A stretch of 64,000 bases of DNA from Micrococcales bacterium (GCA_016703125.1 JADJCR010000002.1:186001-250000), one strand, 5' to 3'; positions 8,739-18,048 are shown, counted from the first letter of the stretch. The notes: generated by a model not told the origin, from the letters alone. A program made the numbers and translations.

Positions 8739-8775
8739 GGGTAACGCGGGACAACTCAGTTGTCTGACGTTACCC
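8739..8775. repeat. Nested palindromic repeat, family 2, copy 1
   Basis: Outer arms GGGTAACG (8739-8746) and CGTTACCC (8768-8775) enclose 21 nt that hold an inner perfect palindrome GACAACT-C-AGTTGTC (8750-8764). The two-stem design sits between convergent genes (beta-CASP stop at 8727, ABC ATPase stop at 8798). The same outer arm length, 21-nt spacer and CAGTTG core recur at 34227-34301. It could serve as a bidirectional terminator or a REP-like element; there is no U-tract. Confidence 0.7.
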
Positions 8776-8797
8776 GGACTTGCACGACGGCCGGCCC

Positions 8798-9574
8798 TCA
8801 GTGCGCCAGCGCGCTCGGCTGCTCCACGTGGGTCAGATGACCGTCGAGGATCTCGAAGACCCGGTCGGTGTACTCGACCATGCGCAAGTCGTGGGTGACC
8901 ATGATGCCGGTCTTGCCGCGCTGCTTGATCTCGCGCGCAAGCAACTCGACGACCTGCCGGCCCAGCTTGGTGTCCAGCGCCGCGGTGGGCTCGTCGACGA
9001 GGATCAGGTCGGGGTCGTTCATCAACGCCCGCCCGATCGCCACGCGCTGCCGTTCGCCGCCGGACAACTGCTCGGGCACGTTCTTGGCCCGCGGCGCCAG
9101 GCCGAGTTCCTCGAGCAGTTGGTCGGCCCGCCTGTGCGCCTCCTTGCGCCCGACGAGCTTCTGCAGCGTGGAGACGTACAGCAGGTTCTCCCGCGCGGTC
9201 AGGAACGGCACCAGGTTCGCGGCCTGGAACACGAAGCCAACCCTTTCCGCGCGGAACGCGGTCAGGTCCCGCTTCGACAGGCCCGCGACGTCGGTGCCCG
9301 CCAGGGCGATCGTCCCGCTGGACGGGGACAACAGCCCACCGATCATGGAGATGAGCGTGGTCTTGCCCGAGCCGGACGGGCCCAGCAGGGCGACGAACTC
9401 ACCCTGATCGACCGCCATGGTCGCGCTGCTCACTGCGTGTACCTCGGTGTCACCCGACCGGTAGACCTTGCTGACATCGCGGACCTGCAGGATCGCGCCG
9501 GCATGGGCCTGGGCGTCCTGCGCCGGATCGAGTCCGGGGTCCAGCGGGTGGGCGGGCACGAAGTCCTCGTTCAC
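8798..9574 (-). CDS. ABC transporter ATP-binding protein (LolD/MacB type)
   Basis: A 258-residue ATPase that drives the two FtsX-type permeases encoded upstream. Walker A is GPSGSGKTTLIS (about residue 68), the signature is LSGGERQRVAIGRALM, and Walker B is DLILVDEPTAALD, followed by the H-loop MVTHDLR. An N-terminal extension of about 25 residues precedes the nucleotide-binding fold. The start ATG overlaps the stop of the preceding permease (ATGA at 9571-9574), so it is translationally coupled as the last gene of a three-gene operon running down from 11764. This class exports lipoproteins, peptides or drugs by a mechanotransmission mechanism. Confidence 0.92.
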   Translation of the reverse strand: MNEDFVPAHPLDPGLDPAQDAQAHAGAILQVRDVSKVYRSGDTEVHAVSSATMAVDQGEFVALLGPSGSGKTTLISMIGGLLSPSSGTIALAGTDVAGLSKRDLTAFRAERVGFVFQAANLVPFLTARENLLYVSTLQKLVGRKEAHRRADQLLEELGLAPRAKNVPEQLSGGERQRVAIGRALMNDPDLILVDEPTAALDTKLGRQVVELLAREIKQRGKTGIMVTHDLRMVEYTDRVFEILDGHLTHVEQPSALAH

Positions 9575-10676
9575 AGCGTTCCTCCGATGGCGGTGGCGGG
9601 GTCGATCCTGGAAATCCGGCGCAGGGAGAAGGCGGCGCCCACCACGCCCGCGACCACGGTGAATACGGCAATGGTGATGAGGGTCTCGGTGCGGAACAGC
9701 GTCGGCACCTCGTCCGGTACGACTGCTCCGAGCCCGCGCGAGGCCAGCGCACCGATCAACACACCGATGGCCGACGCAATGATGGCCTGCACGACCACCC
9801 CCGCGCCCAGCTTGCGGGTCGGGGTCCCGAGTGCCTTGAGAGCCGCGAAGAGTTCCCGCTTCTCCAGCACGATCAGCGCGAAGAACAGCGCGACCACCAG
9901 TGCTGCCACGGCGAGCGCCGTGTAGATGATCGAGTTCAAGGTGGACTTCTGCTGCTCGACGCCGGGGATGGCCAGTCCGGTCGCCTCCGCGCTGAGCACC
10001 GTGAGGTCGCCGATCTCACCCTGGATCTGCTCGGCACTCACTCCCGGCTCGGCCACGATGGCCACGGCGTTGACGTCGTCGGTGACACCGGTGAACTCGG
10101 GGCGCACCTCGTTGCGCATGGCCCGCCACGTGTCGATCGACGTCCAGACCGTGGGTTGCAGTTGGTAGGCCGAGTCGCGCACGATGCCGACCACCTCGAC
10201 GGGCTGATCACCCACAGTGACCTCGTCACCGATGGCCACGCCCTCGTCAGCGAGGTCCTTGTCGATGGCGGCCACGCCGTCCTCCCCCGGCGCCGGCAGC
10301 CGGCCATCGGTCAACGTCGTGGGGACCCCCGCCCCGTCCGACTGCACACCGAAGACGGCCACGTCGTACTCACCCGAGGGCGCTTTGCCCGCGGTGAGCA
10401 GAATCCCGACCCCGCTGGCCTGCGCCACCCCGGGGCATCGGCGACCTCGCGCACCTGTTGCGGGTCGAGACTGGAGCGGATCAACGATCCCTTGGCGTCG
10501 GAGCTGAACGCGTACGCCGTCGCGTTGGTGGACCGTACCGCGCCAGTGGCGCCGTAGAACAGCCCGTCGGACAGCGCGCCCAGCGTGAGGACCAGGAAGA
10601 CGATCAGGGACAGCGCCGCGATGATCGAGGCGAATCGGCCCCCGCCGCGACGGATCTCATTGAGTGCCAGCATCAT
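9571..10676 (-). CDS. ABC transporter permease, FtsX/MacB-like (one frame break)
   Basis: Permease subunit with an N-terminal helix (FASIIAALSLIVFLVLTLGA), a large extracytoplasmic domain and three C-terminal helices ending in RRISRIDPATAIGGTL. That end is nearly the same as in its operon partner (RRISQIDPFTAAGAR). The frame breaks at about 10428-10435: the first part reads QQVREVADAPGW, and the second frame resumes as VAQASGVGILLT. Restoring one G to the CCCCGGGG run joins them, so a consensus error is more likely than a pseudogene. The ATG overlaps the stop of the upstream permease by 4 bp. The paired permeases probably form a heterodimer. Confidence 0.85.
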
Positions 10677-11764
10677 CGTGCACCTGCCGCGGTGAAGGGG
10701 TCGATCTGGGAGATCCTGCGGATGCTCAGCAGGCCCGCCAGCAGCGAGAAGATCAGGACAGCCCCGATCGTGCCCCCGACCAGGCCGGGCGACAGCGACA
10801 CCGGAATGCCGGAGTTCAGCCCGCGCACCGCGAGCAGGGTCAGCACGACCGCGATCGCCGAGGCGACCAGGACCACGACGGTGATCTGCAGCGCGACCAC
10901 CCCGGAGAGCTTCGCAGGCCCGGCGCCGATGGCCCGCAGGAGCGTGAAGGACTTCAACTTCTGCACCGTGAGGATGAGGAAGAAGAACCCGATGACGACG
11001 ATACCGATGATGAACGTCAGACCCACGAGGATGCCGAACGTCTGGCTGATCGATGCCACCCCGGGGATGAGGCTGACGGCGTCGTCCTTCGTGTACGCCT
11101 TCGTGCCGGCAACCTCCTGGTTGATCGCGTTCACGACGGCTGCCGGGTCACCGCCGGTCTGGACCGCCACCGCGTTGACCGGGACGAACGGCACGTTCGG
11201 GTTGGTCACCCGCACGAGCTCGCCGTAGACCTCCTCGGTGAGGTAGGCGGTGGGTGAGGCGTTGAACTGCGCACCGCGCAGCAGCCCCACGACGGTCAGC
11301 TTCTTCTCGGCGGCGGTCAGGTCGAGGGTGTCGCCGACCTCGTAACCGCCACCATCCATCGCCACCTCCGTCGCGTTCTGCGGCAGGCGGCCCTCGCTCA
11401 GGCCCGTCGGTGCCCCCGGCTGCCCGGGCTGGAAACCGAACACTTGCAAGTCCTCGGTCCCATCCTTCAATGCCGCAGACGTGGTGAGAACGGAGATCGG
11501 CCCGGCCGCCGTCACGCCGCCGACAGCCGCCACCTGCTCCACCGTGCCAGGTTCCAGCCGGCTGGCTTGCAGGTTGTCGCGCGCAGTCTCGGAGTAGACG
11601 AGGACCGTTGCGTCCACGCCCTTCAGGGCCCCCGTGATGGAGTTCACCAGGGCGTTGGACAGCGTGGTGAGCAGCAGTACGAGGAAGACCAGCAGCGACA
11701 CGGCACCCGCGAGCAGGCCGAACCGCAACTTGGATCTGCGCATCTCGGTGAGCGCGAGGTTCAT
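10673..11764 (-). CDS. ABC transporter permease, FtsX/MacB-like
   Basis: A 363-residue permease, intact, first gene of the exporter operon. It has an N-terminal anchor (FGLLAGAVSLLVFLVLLLTT), an extracytoplasmic region of about 200 residues, then three helices near 245-270, 290-315 and 325-350, in the FtsX pattern. It is divergent from the MarR gene across a 124-bp intergenic region, which should hold promoters for both and probably the MarR operator. The AT-rich stretch AAATTTACTTC...GAGGAATTT (about 11830-11871) is the most likely binding area, but no clean palindrome was found. Confidence 0.9.
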   Translation of the reverse strand: MNLALTEMRRSKLRFGLLAGAVSLLVFLVLLLTTLSNALVNSITGALKGVDATVLVYSETARDNLQASRLEPGTVEQVAAVGGVTAAGPISVLTTSAALKDGTEDLQVFGFQPGQPGAPTGLSEGRLPQNATEVAMDGGGYEVGDTLDLTAAEKKLTVVGLLRGAQFNASPTAYLTEEVYGELVRVTNPNVPFVPVNAVAVQTGGDPAAVVNAINQEVAGTKAYTKDDAVSLIPGVASISQTFGILVGLTFIIGIVVIGFFFLILTVQKLKSFTLLRAIGAGPAKLSGVVALQITVVVLVASAIAVVLTLLAVRGLNSGIPVSLSPGLVGGTIGAVLIFSLLAGLLSIRRISQIDPFTAAGAR

Positions 11765-11888
11765 GCGCGCCTCCAGATGCGGGACCTGTCCACCGGCCTT
11801 ACCGTCGGAGCAGAAGTTCTCACGGACCCAAATTTACTTCACACCCTGATTGTCAGCAACCTGAGGAATTTCGGGATAGCGTGGGACC

Positions 11889-12338
11889 GTGACGACCGCC
11901 CCCGACGCCCCGGTGGAGAGGTGGCCGCTGAGCCGGCTTCTGATCACGGCCAGCCGCCTGGTCGAGCACGACATCGCCGAGCAACTGCGCCCCTACAGGC
12001 TGACCCACGCCAGTTTTGGGGTGCTGGCGCTGGTCTCCCTGGGCCCCATGTCCCAGCGTGCCCTCGCCCGCGCCAGCCGGGTGGAGGAGCAGACGATCAG
12101 CCAGACGGTCGACCGGCTGGAACGCATGGGCATGGTGACCAGGGAGAAGGATCCGGAGGACCGCCGCCGCTTCCTCGTGACCATGACAGGTGCCGGCCGC
12201 GAGGCCTTCCGCCACGCCACGAGCAAGGACCGCGCCGAACAGGCGCTGGCAGGCCTTCCAGAGGCCGATCATCTGCGAGCTGCGCTCGCCACCCTCATCC
12301 GGCGCCTGGGCGGGGAGAACTACGTGCCCGCGGGCTGA
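11889..12338 (+). CDS. MarR-family transcriptional regulator
   Basis: A 149-residue winged-helix repressor. The recognition helix region is RALARASRVEEQTISQTVDR, and the wing is TREKDPEDRRRFLVTMTGAG, typical of MarR. It is divergently placed against the FtsX-type exporter operon, so it most likely controls that operon and itself in response to a small ligand or lipid stress. TAGCGT (11877-11882) lies exactly 6 nt before the GTG with no Shine-Dalgarno, indicating a leaderless mRNA. The 3' end overlaps the convergent yaaA gene by 19 bp. Confidence 0.9.
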   Translation: MTTAPDAPVERWPLSRLLITASRLVEHDIAEQLRPYRLTHASFGVLALVSLGPMSQRALARASRVEEQTISQTVDRLERMGMVTREKDPEDRRRFLVTMTGAGREAFRHATSKDRAEQALAGLPEADHLRAALATLIRRLGGENYVPAG

Positions 12339-13084
12339 GCGCCACCGCGCATCACGTCGAGGCGCCGCCCGTCCAGATCAGCCGCGAAGCCGGCGCCCCG
12401 GACCAGCTCGAGCAACTCCCGCGGGGTGCGGGGCTGCTGCGGGGCGCGGGCCAACGCCCGCGCGAGATGTCCCTTCGTGGCCTTGTTGAAATGGCTGGCC
12501 GCGGTGCGCTGACCTGCCGGCCCGGTCTGCCATACCTTCACCGTCACCGCACCCGGCGGCAGGCTTACGAAGCCGGCGTACGGGGTGGGCAGCATGTCCA
12601 CCACCAAACCGCGGTACGCCGCCACCTCGTCGCTGACCGCAAGGCGCCAATAGGCAGGCAACGAACCGACCCCGGGCAGCCGGGAACCACCGGACAGCCG
12701 GTAGGCGGGGATGCGGTCAGTGGGCCGCAGGAGCCCGAACAGGGCAGACACGATCGCAATCCTGCGATTCACCCGGCGCAGTTCCTGCCCCGACAGCGAC
12801 GGATAGCCGAGCGCGGTGTACAGCACTCCCGTGTACACGCGGCTGGCGGCAGTGGTGGCCGCCGTGGCCAGTTCGCTGTTCTGGACCACCAGGGCGAACT
12901 GCGTCGGGCCGAGGCCGAGGGCGTCGATGGCGGTCGCCGGATCGGTCTGGCACAAGTGCCGCAGAGTGTCCAGCACCCCGCGGCGCAGGCCCGTGAGTGC
13001 CGGGGCCGAGAGCGTCGCGAGATCCAGGGGCCGCCCTCGCGCGGGGGCGTGTTTCGACTCCGAGGGGGGCAGCAGGATCAGCAC
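12320..13084 (-). CDS. yaaA: YaaA-family peroxide stress protein (DUF328/UPF0246)
   Basis: A 254-residue cytoplasmic protein starting with the family hallmark LILLPPSESKHAP, followed by VVQNSELATAATTAASRVYTG and the C-terminal FNKATKGHLARAL. In Escherichia coli YaaA limits intracellular iron and protects DNA during hydrogen peroxide stress. The length fits the family (about 250). It is 17 bp downstream of the FUSC-type gene and could be the last gene of the long leftward cluster starting at 17981. Direct involvement in that cluster is not shown. Confidence 0.88.
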   Translation of the reverse strand: MLILLPPSESKHAPARGRPLDLATLSAPALTGLRRGVLDTLRHLCQTDPATAIDALGLGPTQFALVVQNSELATAATTAASRVYTGVLYTALGYPSLSGQELRRVNRRIAIVSALFGLLRPTDRIPAYRLSGGSRLPGVGSLPAYWRLAVSDEVAAYRGLVVDMLPTPYAGFVSLPPGAVTVKVWQTGPAGQRTAASHFNKATKGHLARALARAPQQPRTPRELLELVRGAGFAADLDGRRLDVMRGGAQPAGT

Positions 13085-13101
13085 GCGGCCATCGTGGCAG
13101 A

Positions 13102-14037
13102 TCAGCCCGTCGCGGCTGGTTCACTGTCCGGGCCACGCGCCAGGGCCAGGGACAGCAGGCCGCCGGCCACGCATGCACCCACGGTGTAGAGGACCCGCAG
13201 GCCGTCCATGTGCATCGTGTCGCCGACCGATCCAGAGCTCACCAGGAAGATGACCATGGGGGTCATGAACGTGACCTGTAGCACGTAGTTCCGCTCGGCC
13301 ATGTACGCGAACATCAGCATCATGCAGATGGCGGCCAGCCCGATCTGCCACGGTCTGGGCAGCGGCGACAGGACGACCGCGATGATGGCGCCGAGCACCG
13401 TACCGACGACCCGCTGGCGGTTCTTGGTGAGCGAATCGATCGTGTAGGGCCGTAGGACGATCGCCAGTGTCATGACCAGCCAGTAGGCCTTCGGCATGTC
13501 GTAGTGCAGACCGATCGCCGTGGCCGCGCCACACGCGACCGCCATCACGATGGCGTGCCGCACGGCCGCATCGAACGGCACCGGGGTGGGCTCGAGGTGC
13601 GCTTTCAGCAGGTGCACCACGAGGATCACGTACGCACACACCGCGGCCATCACCAGCGCAACCGTCAGCGGCGGATTCGCCGGGGGGTTCATCCCCATCA
13701 CGGCGGCCACGACCGGCCCCACTCCGAACACCCCCGCGCTGAATCTGCTGAGCAAACCCGCGGCCAGGCAGGTCACCACCACAAGTGCGACCACCGCCAC
13801 ATGGTTGTCGTGCACGGCCGTCCCAAGTGCGCCCACCCCGACCAGCGCGGCGGACATGCCGATCGCCTGCCGGGTCGTGCAGTACGGCACGAAAGCGGTA
13901 CTCAACAGCGCCATCACGGCGGGCAGTATCGCCTTGCCGCCGACGACCAGCACCGTGGCGATCATGGGCACCAGCACCACGGCCGTGATCTTCAGGGCCG
14001 CGGTCAGGGACTTCCCCTGAGGTGGGAACTGGCTCAT
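13102..14037 (-). CDS. FUSC-like aromatic acid exporter/fusaric acid resistance-type membrane protein
   Basis: A 311-residue integral membrane protein with about ten hydrophobic segments. The central motif PKAYWLVMTLAIVLRPYTIDSLTKNRQRVVGTVLGAIIAV is characteristic of FUSC/ArAE proteins (YWLVMTLAIVLRP, then R-GTxxGAxI). The family is linked to efflux of aromatic acids or to uncharacterised envelope functions. It lies 33 bp after the repeat lipoprotein stop in the same direction, so co-transcription with the upstream two-component and secreted protein genes is plausible. The substrate is unknown. Confidence 0.8.
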   Translation of the reverse strand: MSQFPPQGKSLTAALKITAVVLVPMIATVLVVGGKAILPAVMALLSTAFVPYCTTRQAIGMSAALVGVGALGTAVHDNHVAVVALVVVTCLAAGLLSRFSAGVFGVGPVVAAVMGMNPPANPPLTVALVMAAVCAYVILVVHLLKAHLEPTPVPFDAAVRHAIVMAVACGAATAIGLHYDMPKAYWLVMTLAIVLRPYTIDSLTKNRQRVVGTVLGAIIAVVLSPLPRPWQIGLAAICMMLMFAYMAERNYVLQVTFMTPMVIFLVSSGSVGDTMHMDGLRVLYTVGACVAGGLLSLALARGPDSEPAATG

Positions 14038-14070
14038 AGGTTCACTGTGTCACCGGGGGCGGGACGCCGG

Positions 14071-15285
14071 TCACTGCGATCCGAACAGCGGGCCCACGGT
14101 CTGGGTCTGCTGCACGCTCGTGTCCGACGAGGACGTGGCCACCAGCGTGATCTGGTGGGACTTCCCGTCGCACGGCACGTCCGGCACATCGGCCTTGCCG
14201 GAGGTCGGCAGCCCCGCCTGCATGCCGGGATCCTCGCCATCCACCTCGAAGGCGACAGTCTGGGCGTCCGTCGTCCGATAGGTGGCCTTCGCCCTCACCG
14301 TCGAGCCCTGGCAGCCCTGGGCGTCGAGGGTGTACGAGTCGATGACCGGCTTGGTGCCGCCACCGGAGGGGACGGTCGCCAGGGAGTGCACGACCGATGC
14401 CTGCTTGCCGTCCGGCGCGGTGACGACCAGCCCGATCTTCTGGGTCCCGTTGCGGCACGGGACGGTGACGGTGGCCGAACCGCTGGCCGACTGGTCCTTC
14501 GCCGCGACCCCGCCGTCCAGAGTCACCTCGGCGCTCTTGGCCCCGGTGCTCTGCCAAACGACCTTGACGTCGACGTCACTGCCCTGGCAGTGCACGGAAC
14601 TGGCCACGGAGAATTGCGTGATCACCGGGACCGCCGCGCCCTTCACATACTGGGTGGCCTGCACACTCTGGCCGTCGGTGTTGGTGGCCACCAGCGTGAT
14701 CTGGTGCGACTTCCCGTCGCACGGCACGTCGGGCACGTCCGCCGAACCGGAGGTGTCCAGACCGGCCTGGGCGCCGGGGGCCTGGCCGTCGACCTCGAAT
14801 CCGACTGTCGTCGCGCCCGTCGTCCGGTACTGCGCCGGGACTGCCAGGGTCGAGCCCTCACACTGGCCGGCGGCCACCGTGAAGGCTTCGATGACCGGGG
14901 GTTCGGTGGGCTGCCCCTCGACTGTCTTCAACCGGTGGGTCTCGGAAGCCGTTTCCCCCGCCGCGTTGACCGCCGTGAGCATCACCTCGTGCGTCGCGTC
15001 CTGGCACGCGACGTTCACCGTGGCCGAGCCGGTGGGGTCGAGGTTCTTGCTCTCCCGGGTCCCGTCAACCGAGAGCCCCGCCGATTGTGCGCCCCGCGTG
15101 GCCCATTTGATCTCGACCGGCACGTTGCGTTCGGTGCAATGCACCGCGGACTTCATGGACAACTCGGTGATCACCGGGGCCGGGGCCACCGTGGTTGATG
15201 GCGACGACTGATCGCCGCCGGATCCGGACGAGCATCCGGCCAGCACCACCAGGCAGGCCGCGGTCAGTGTGACGATTCTGCGCAC
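14071..15285 (-). CDS. Lipoprotein with four alternating (ABAB) Cys-paired beta-sandwich-like repeats
   Basis: A 404-residue exported lipoprotein with lipobox VVLAGC (Cys18) and a Ser/Gly/Thr linker to about residue 35. Four repeats of about 86 residues follow (roughly 37-122, 130-216, 219-304, 312-398), each opening with PVI and containing two cysteines. Cys spacings are 44, 47, 44 and 47, and repeats 2 and 4 share ADVPDVPCDGKSHQITLVAT almost exactly, so the array arose by duplicating an A-B pair. Each repeat probably folds as an Ig-like domain with one disulfide. No enzymatic motif is visible. It lies 51 bp downstream of the NarL regulator in the same direction and may be part of that signalling operon. 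Confidence 0.85.
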   Translation of the reverse strand: MRRIVTLTAACLVVLAGCSSGSGGDQSSPSTTVAPAPVITELSMKSAVHCTERNVPVEIKWATRGAQSAGLSVDGTRESKNLDPTGSATVNVACQDATHEVMLTAVNAAGETASETHRLKTVEGQPTEPPVIEAFTVAAGQCEGSTLAVPAQYRTTGATTVGFEVDGQAPGAQAGLDTSGSADVPDVPCDGKSHQITLVATNTDGQSVQATQYVKGAAVPVITQFSVASSVHCQGSDVDVKVVWQSTGAKSAEVTLDGGVAAKDQSASGSATVTVPCRNGTQKIGLVVTAPDGKQASVVHSLATVPSGGGTKPVIDSYTLDAQGCQGSTVRAKATYRTTDAQTVAFEVDGEDPGMQAGLPTSGKADVPDVPCDGKSHQITLVATSSSDTSVQQTQTVGPLFGSQ

Positions 15286-15336
15286 GCGCAGAGCCTAGGG
15301 GCGCGACGGTGTCGATGGCGCATCCGCACCGGCGCG

Positions 15337-15972
15337 TCAGGTGCTGCCGTGGCCACGGGTCGCCCACAGGGCCGCCTGCAGCCGGTCGGTCACCCCCAGC
15401 GCGGCGTAGATCGCCGTCAGGTGGGCCTTGACGGTCTTCTCGCTGATCCCGAGTTGCCGCGCGATCAGCCGGTTGGACATCCCGCGGGCCACCAGGTCCA
15501 GGACCTCGCGCTGCTTCTCAGTGAGCCGGGCAGGATCGGGCGTGGCGCCGGACTGGCGGGCGTCGATGAGGGCCCGGGCAGCCCGGGGGTCAAGAGGTGA
15601 CCCACCGGCTGCAGCCGAGCGCAGGCCTGCGATCAGATCGCTGCCGCTGCTGTCCTTGAGCAGGTAACCCACCGCTCCGGCGTCCAGCGCCGCGAGCACC
15701 CGCTCGGACTCCCCGAAGGTCGTCAGCACGACGACCGCCGTACCGCTGCGCCCGCAGATCTGCCGCGTGGCCTCCACCCCTCCGACGCCGGGCATGGCCA
15801 GGTCCATGAGCACCACATCCGGGTCGTGCTCGGCCACGGCCGCCACCGCCTCCTCCCCGGACGCCACCGCGGCCACGACGGACAGGTCCGGTTCACCGGC
15901 GATAAGCAGGGTCAAGCCCTCCCGCACCACCGCGTGATCGTCGGCCACCACGACCCGGATCATGCGGGGCAC
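15337..15972 (-). CDS. NarL/LuxR-family response regulator
   Basis: A 211-residue response regulator. The receiver domain has the acidic pair Asp11-Asp12, the phospho-acceptor Asp57 in VVLMDLAMPGV, and a conserved Lys in GYLLKDSS. The C-terminal LuxR helix-turn-helix is LTEKQREVLDLVARGMSNRLIARQLGISEKTVKAHL (about residues 148-183). The start overlaps the kinase stop by 13 bp, so the pair is translationally coupled; the internal Met4 is an alternative start. The nearest candidate target is the perfect palindrome at 18049-18066, ahead of the first gene of the same leftward run. Confidence 0.93.
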   Translation of the reverse strand: MPRMIRVVVADDHAVVREGLTLLIAGEPDLSVVAAVASGEEAVAAVAEHDPDVVLMDLAMPGVGGVEATRQICGRSGTAVVVLTTFGESERVLAALDAGAVGYLLKDSSGSDLIAGLRSAAAGGSPLDPRAARALIDARQSGATPDPARLTEKQREVLDLVARGMSNRLIARQLGISEKTVKAHLTAIYAALGVTDRLQAALWATRGHGST

Positions 15973-17237
15973 CTCAAGGCGAAGCGCACCGTCGTCCCCT
16001 CGCCGGATGCCGAGGTGACCTGCAGGTCCCCACCCACCTGGGCGGCGAGGTCCTGCATCAGCGTCAGCCCCACGTGGCCGGTGTCACGACGGCCGGGGTC
16101 GAACCCCCGCCCGTCGTCACGCACCGTGAGCACCACATCATTGCCCTCCCTGTGCAACGTGATGGCAACCGCGGAGGCGCCAGCGTGCTTCGCGATGTTG
16201 CGCACCGACTCCCGGGCCACCCGGTAGAACGCCTGCTGGCTCTGGAGGTCGAGGGGCAGTCCCGGGTCGACGTCGACCTCAGCGTCCACCTCGTTGCCCA
16301 GGTCCTGCAAGGCGGACCCCAGACCGGCTTCGCGCAGGTTCGCCGGGTAGATGTCCACCAGCAACGTCCGCAGCGACCCGACCGCCTTGCGCGTGCGATC
16401 CGCCGCCCTGCTCGACTGATCAGCCGCGGGCGGCTCGGCGTGCTGGGCCAAAGCGGACAGACTGTAGGAGACCCCGGCGAGGTCCTGGACCACACCGTCG
16501 TGCAGATCTGCGGCGATCCGCCTGCGTTCGGCCTCCGAGGAGTTCACCGCGTAGAGCAGCAGTTCCTCGCGCTGCACCCGATCGCGATCCAGGCGCCGCG
16601 CCATGCGCCATGCCAGCAGCAGCAGGATCAGTGCCAGGACCGCGAGCGCGCCGAGCACGGCCGGTGCCAGGGCCATGAGCAGCCGTTGCGTGGAAGCGTC
16701 CAGCGACGCCTGCCGTGTGTAGACCTCCATGAGGTACGTGGTGCCATCTCCAGCCGTGACCGGAAGATACACCTCGATGAGTTCGCCGTAGGCACTCTCG
16801 AAGCGGTTCTCCGGCTTCTGCAGGTCGCTCACCTCGGCCTCGACGCCACCCTCGCGCAGCACCTGCTGCTCCTCGGCACCGAGATCGAACCGCTGGCCGA
16901 TGAGTTGCGGCTTGTCGGAGTACACGATTGTGCCGTCCTCGCGCCACAGCCGCACTGAAACCACCGGGTCCTGCAGCAGACGCTGCCGCACCACACCGTC
17001 GACCTCCGCCAACGCCTGCGGATCACCTGTCGCCAGTCCGGGCTGCAGGTGCGGGCTCACCGCCCAGGCCCGAGCCTGCTGGGCGGCCACCACCGCGTCC
17101 CGCACGGACTCCTCGCCGGCCACGTTACGGGCCACCCAGAAGCTCAGCGCCGCCAGCAGACCCAGCAGGGTGAAGCCGGGGATCGCGAACGCTAAGACCT
17201 CCCGGCGGACGATCCCGCCCTCGGCGATGCTAGGCAC
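15960..17237 (-). CDS. Membrane sensor histidine kinase (HisKA_3, NarX/DesK type)
   Basis: A 425-residue kinase with TM1 about 14-36, an extracytoplasmic sensor of about 150 residues (a single-Cache-like region with FESAYGELIEVYLPV), TM2 about 188-210, then HisKA_3 with His246 in EAERRRIAADLHDGVVQDL. The ATPase domain has the N-box RESVRNIAKHA and the G-box RDDGRGFDPG. It phosphorylates the adjacent NarL regulator. The gene starts 18 bp after the stop of the secreted twin-repeat protein, so that protein, the kinase and the regulator probably share one mRNA. The signal is unknown; an envelope or ligand-binding cue fits the exposed domain. Confidence 0.93.
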   Translation of the reverse strand: MPSIAEGGIVRREVLAFAIPGFTLLGLLAALSFWVARNVAGEESVRDAVVAAQQARAWAVSPHLQPGLATGDPQALAEVDGVVRQRLLQDPVVSVRLWREDGTIVYSDKPQLIGQRFDLGAEEQQVLREGGVEAEVSDLQKPENRFESAYGELIEVYLPVTAGDGTTYLMEVYTRQASLDASTQRLLMALAPAVLGALAVLALILLLLAWRMARRLDRDRVQREELLLYAVNSSEAERRRIAADLHDGVVQDLAGVSYSLSALAQHAEPPAADQSSRAADRTRKAVGSLRTLLVDIYPANLREAGLGSALQDLGNEVDAEVDVDPGLPLDLQSQQAFYRVARESVRNIAKHAGASAVAITLHREGNDVVLTVRDDGRGFDPGRRDTGHVGLTLMQDLAAQVGGDLQVTSASGEGTTVRFALRCPA

Positions 17238-17255
17238 GGGTCGATTGTGCCCGGA

Positions 17256-17981
17256 TCAGGCGTCGATCGAGCAGTCTTCACGCCCGGAGGTGCGCTCGGC
17301 AGTGGCGGTGAGCTTGCCGGATCGCTTGGTCCGCACCTCGACACTGAAGGAACCGCTGCGCCCCTTCGTCCTGGCAACGCCCTTGCTGATCGTGGTGCGA
17401 CCGCGCTGGATCGTGTAGCGCCACTTCTGGCCATTCCGGCCGGAGTCCACCTCGAGTTCGGCCTCGCGGCCCCCATCGCGTTTGCGGACCTTCAGCGTGA
17501 TCTCAGACCCGGCGCTGCATTGGCCGCTCGTGACCTTGCGGCCACTGTCGTCCCCGGGGCCGTCGTGACTGCCGGGATTGTCGTCAGAACCGATGCCCTG
17601 CGCGCCGGTCGTGTCGCAGGTCTGCCCGGCGTGCGTCGCGACCGCGCGGAAGGAGTCCGTGGCCGCACCCGACGCGCGCACCTCCACGCTGAACGAGCCG
17701 CTCGGCGCCGTGGTCTGCCGGCTGCCGGTGGCCAGCACCCCGCCCGGGCCGCGCACCGTGTAGTCCCACTTCTGGCCCACCACGTTGGAGTCGACCTCGA
17801 ACTCGACTTCGACTCCGCCGTCGCGCTCCTTGGCTTTCAGTTCCCAGCGGGCTGAGCCGGTGCACTGACCCGCACTGGACACCTCCACCCGGTCGTCGTT
17901 GGCCATGGCCGGTGCCATAGGCAGCGCCAGCACAAGTCCGGCGCCGGCGATCAGACCCGGGATCTTCTTGGTGTTCGACAT
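17256..17981 (-). CDS. Secreted protein with two 82-residue Cys-spaced repeats
   Basis: A 241-residue exported protein. The signal peptide is about residues 1-27 (KKIPGLIAGAGLVLALPMAPAMA). Two homologous domains follow, each with cysteines exactly 82 residues apart (Cys40/Cys122 and Cys155/Cys237). They share DGG-x-EVEFEVDS-x2-VGQKWDYT and SGSFSVEVR, and are joined by a Gly/Asp/Ser linker. No catalytic motif is visible; each domain is probably a disulfide-locked beta fold found in uncharacterised actinobacterial exoproteins. AGGAGGAAACC precedes the ATG. It is the first gene of the run that includes the kinase and regulator, and the palindrome at 18049 lies 68 bp upstream. Confidence 0.82.
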   Translation of the reverse strand: MSNTKKIPGLIAGAGLVLALPMAPAMANDDRVEVSSAGQCTGSARWELKAKERDGGVEVEFEVDSNVVGQKWDYTVRGPGGVLATGSRQTTAPSGSFSVEVRASGAATDSFRAVATHAGQTCDTTGAQGIGSDDNPGSHDGPGDDSGRKVTSGQCSAGSEITLKVRKRDGGREAELEVDSGRNGQKWRYTIQRGRTTISKGVARTKGRSGSFSVEVRTKRSGKLTATAERTSGREDCSIDA

Positions 17982-18048
17982 GGTTTCCTCCTGGCACGTC
18001 TTCCTGGGCACCAGCCTGCTGGGCGGGGTGTCCAGGCGGCAATCGGAC

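Noticed and set aside
13504..15198. 564-codon plus-strand frame opposite the FUSC-like and lipoprotein genes
   Set aside because: Low-complexity Arg/His/Gly product with no similarity; shadow of the repeats.
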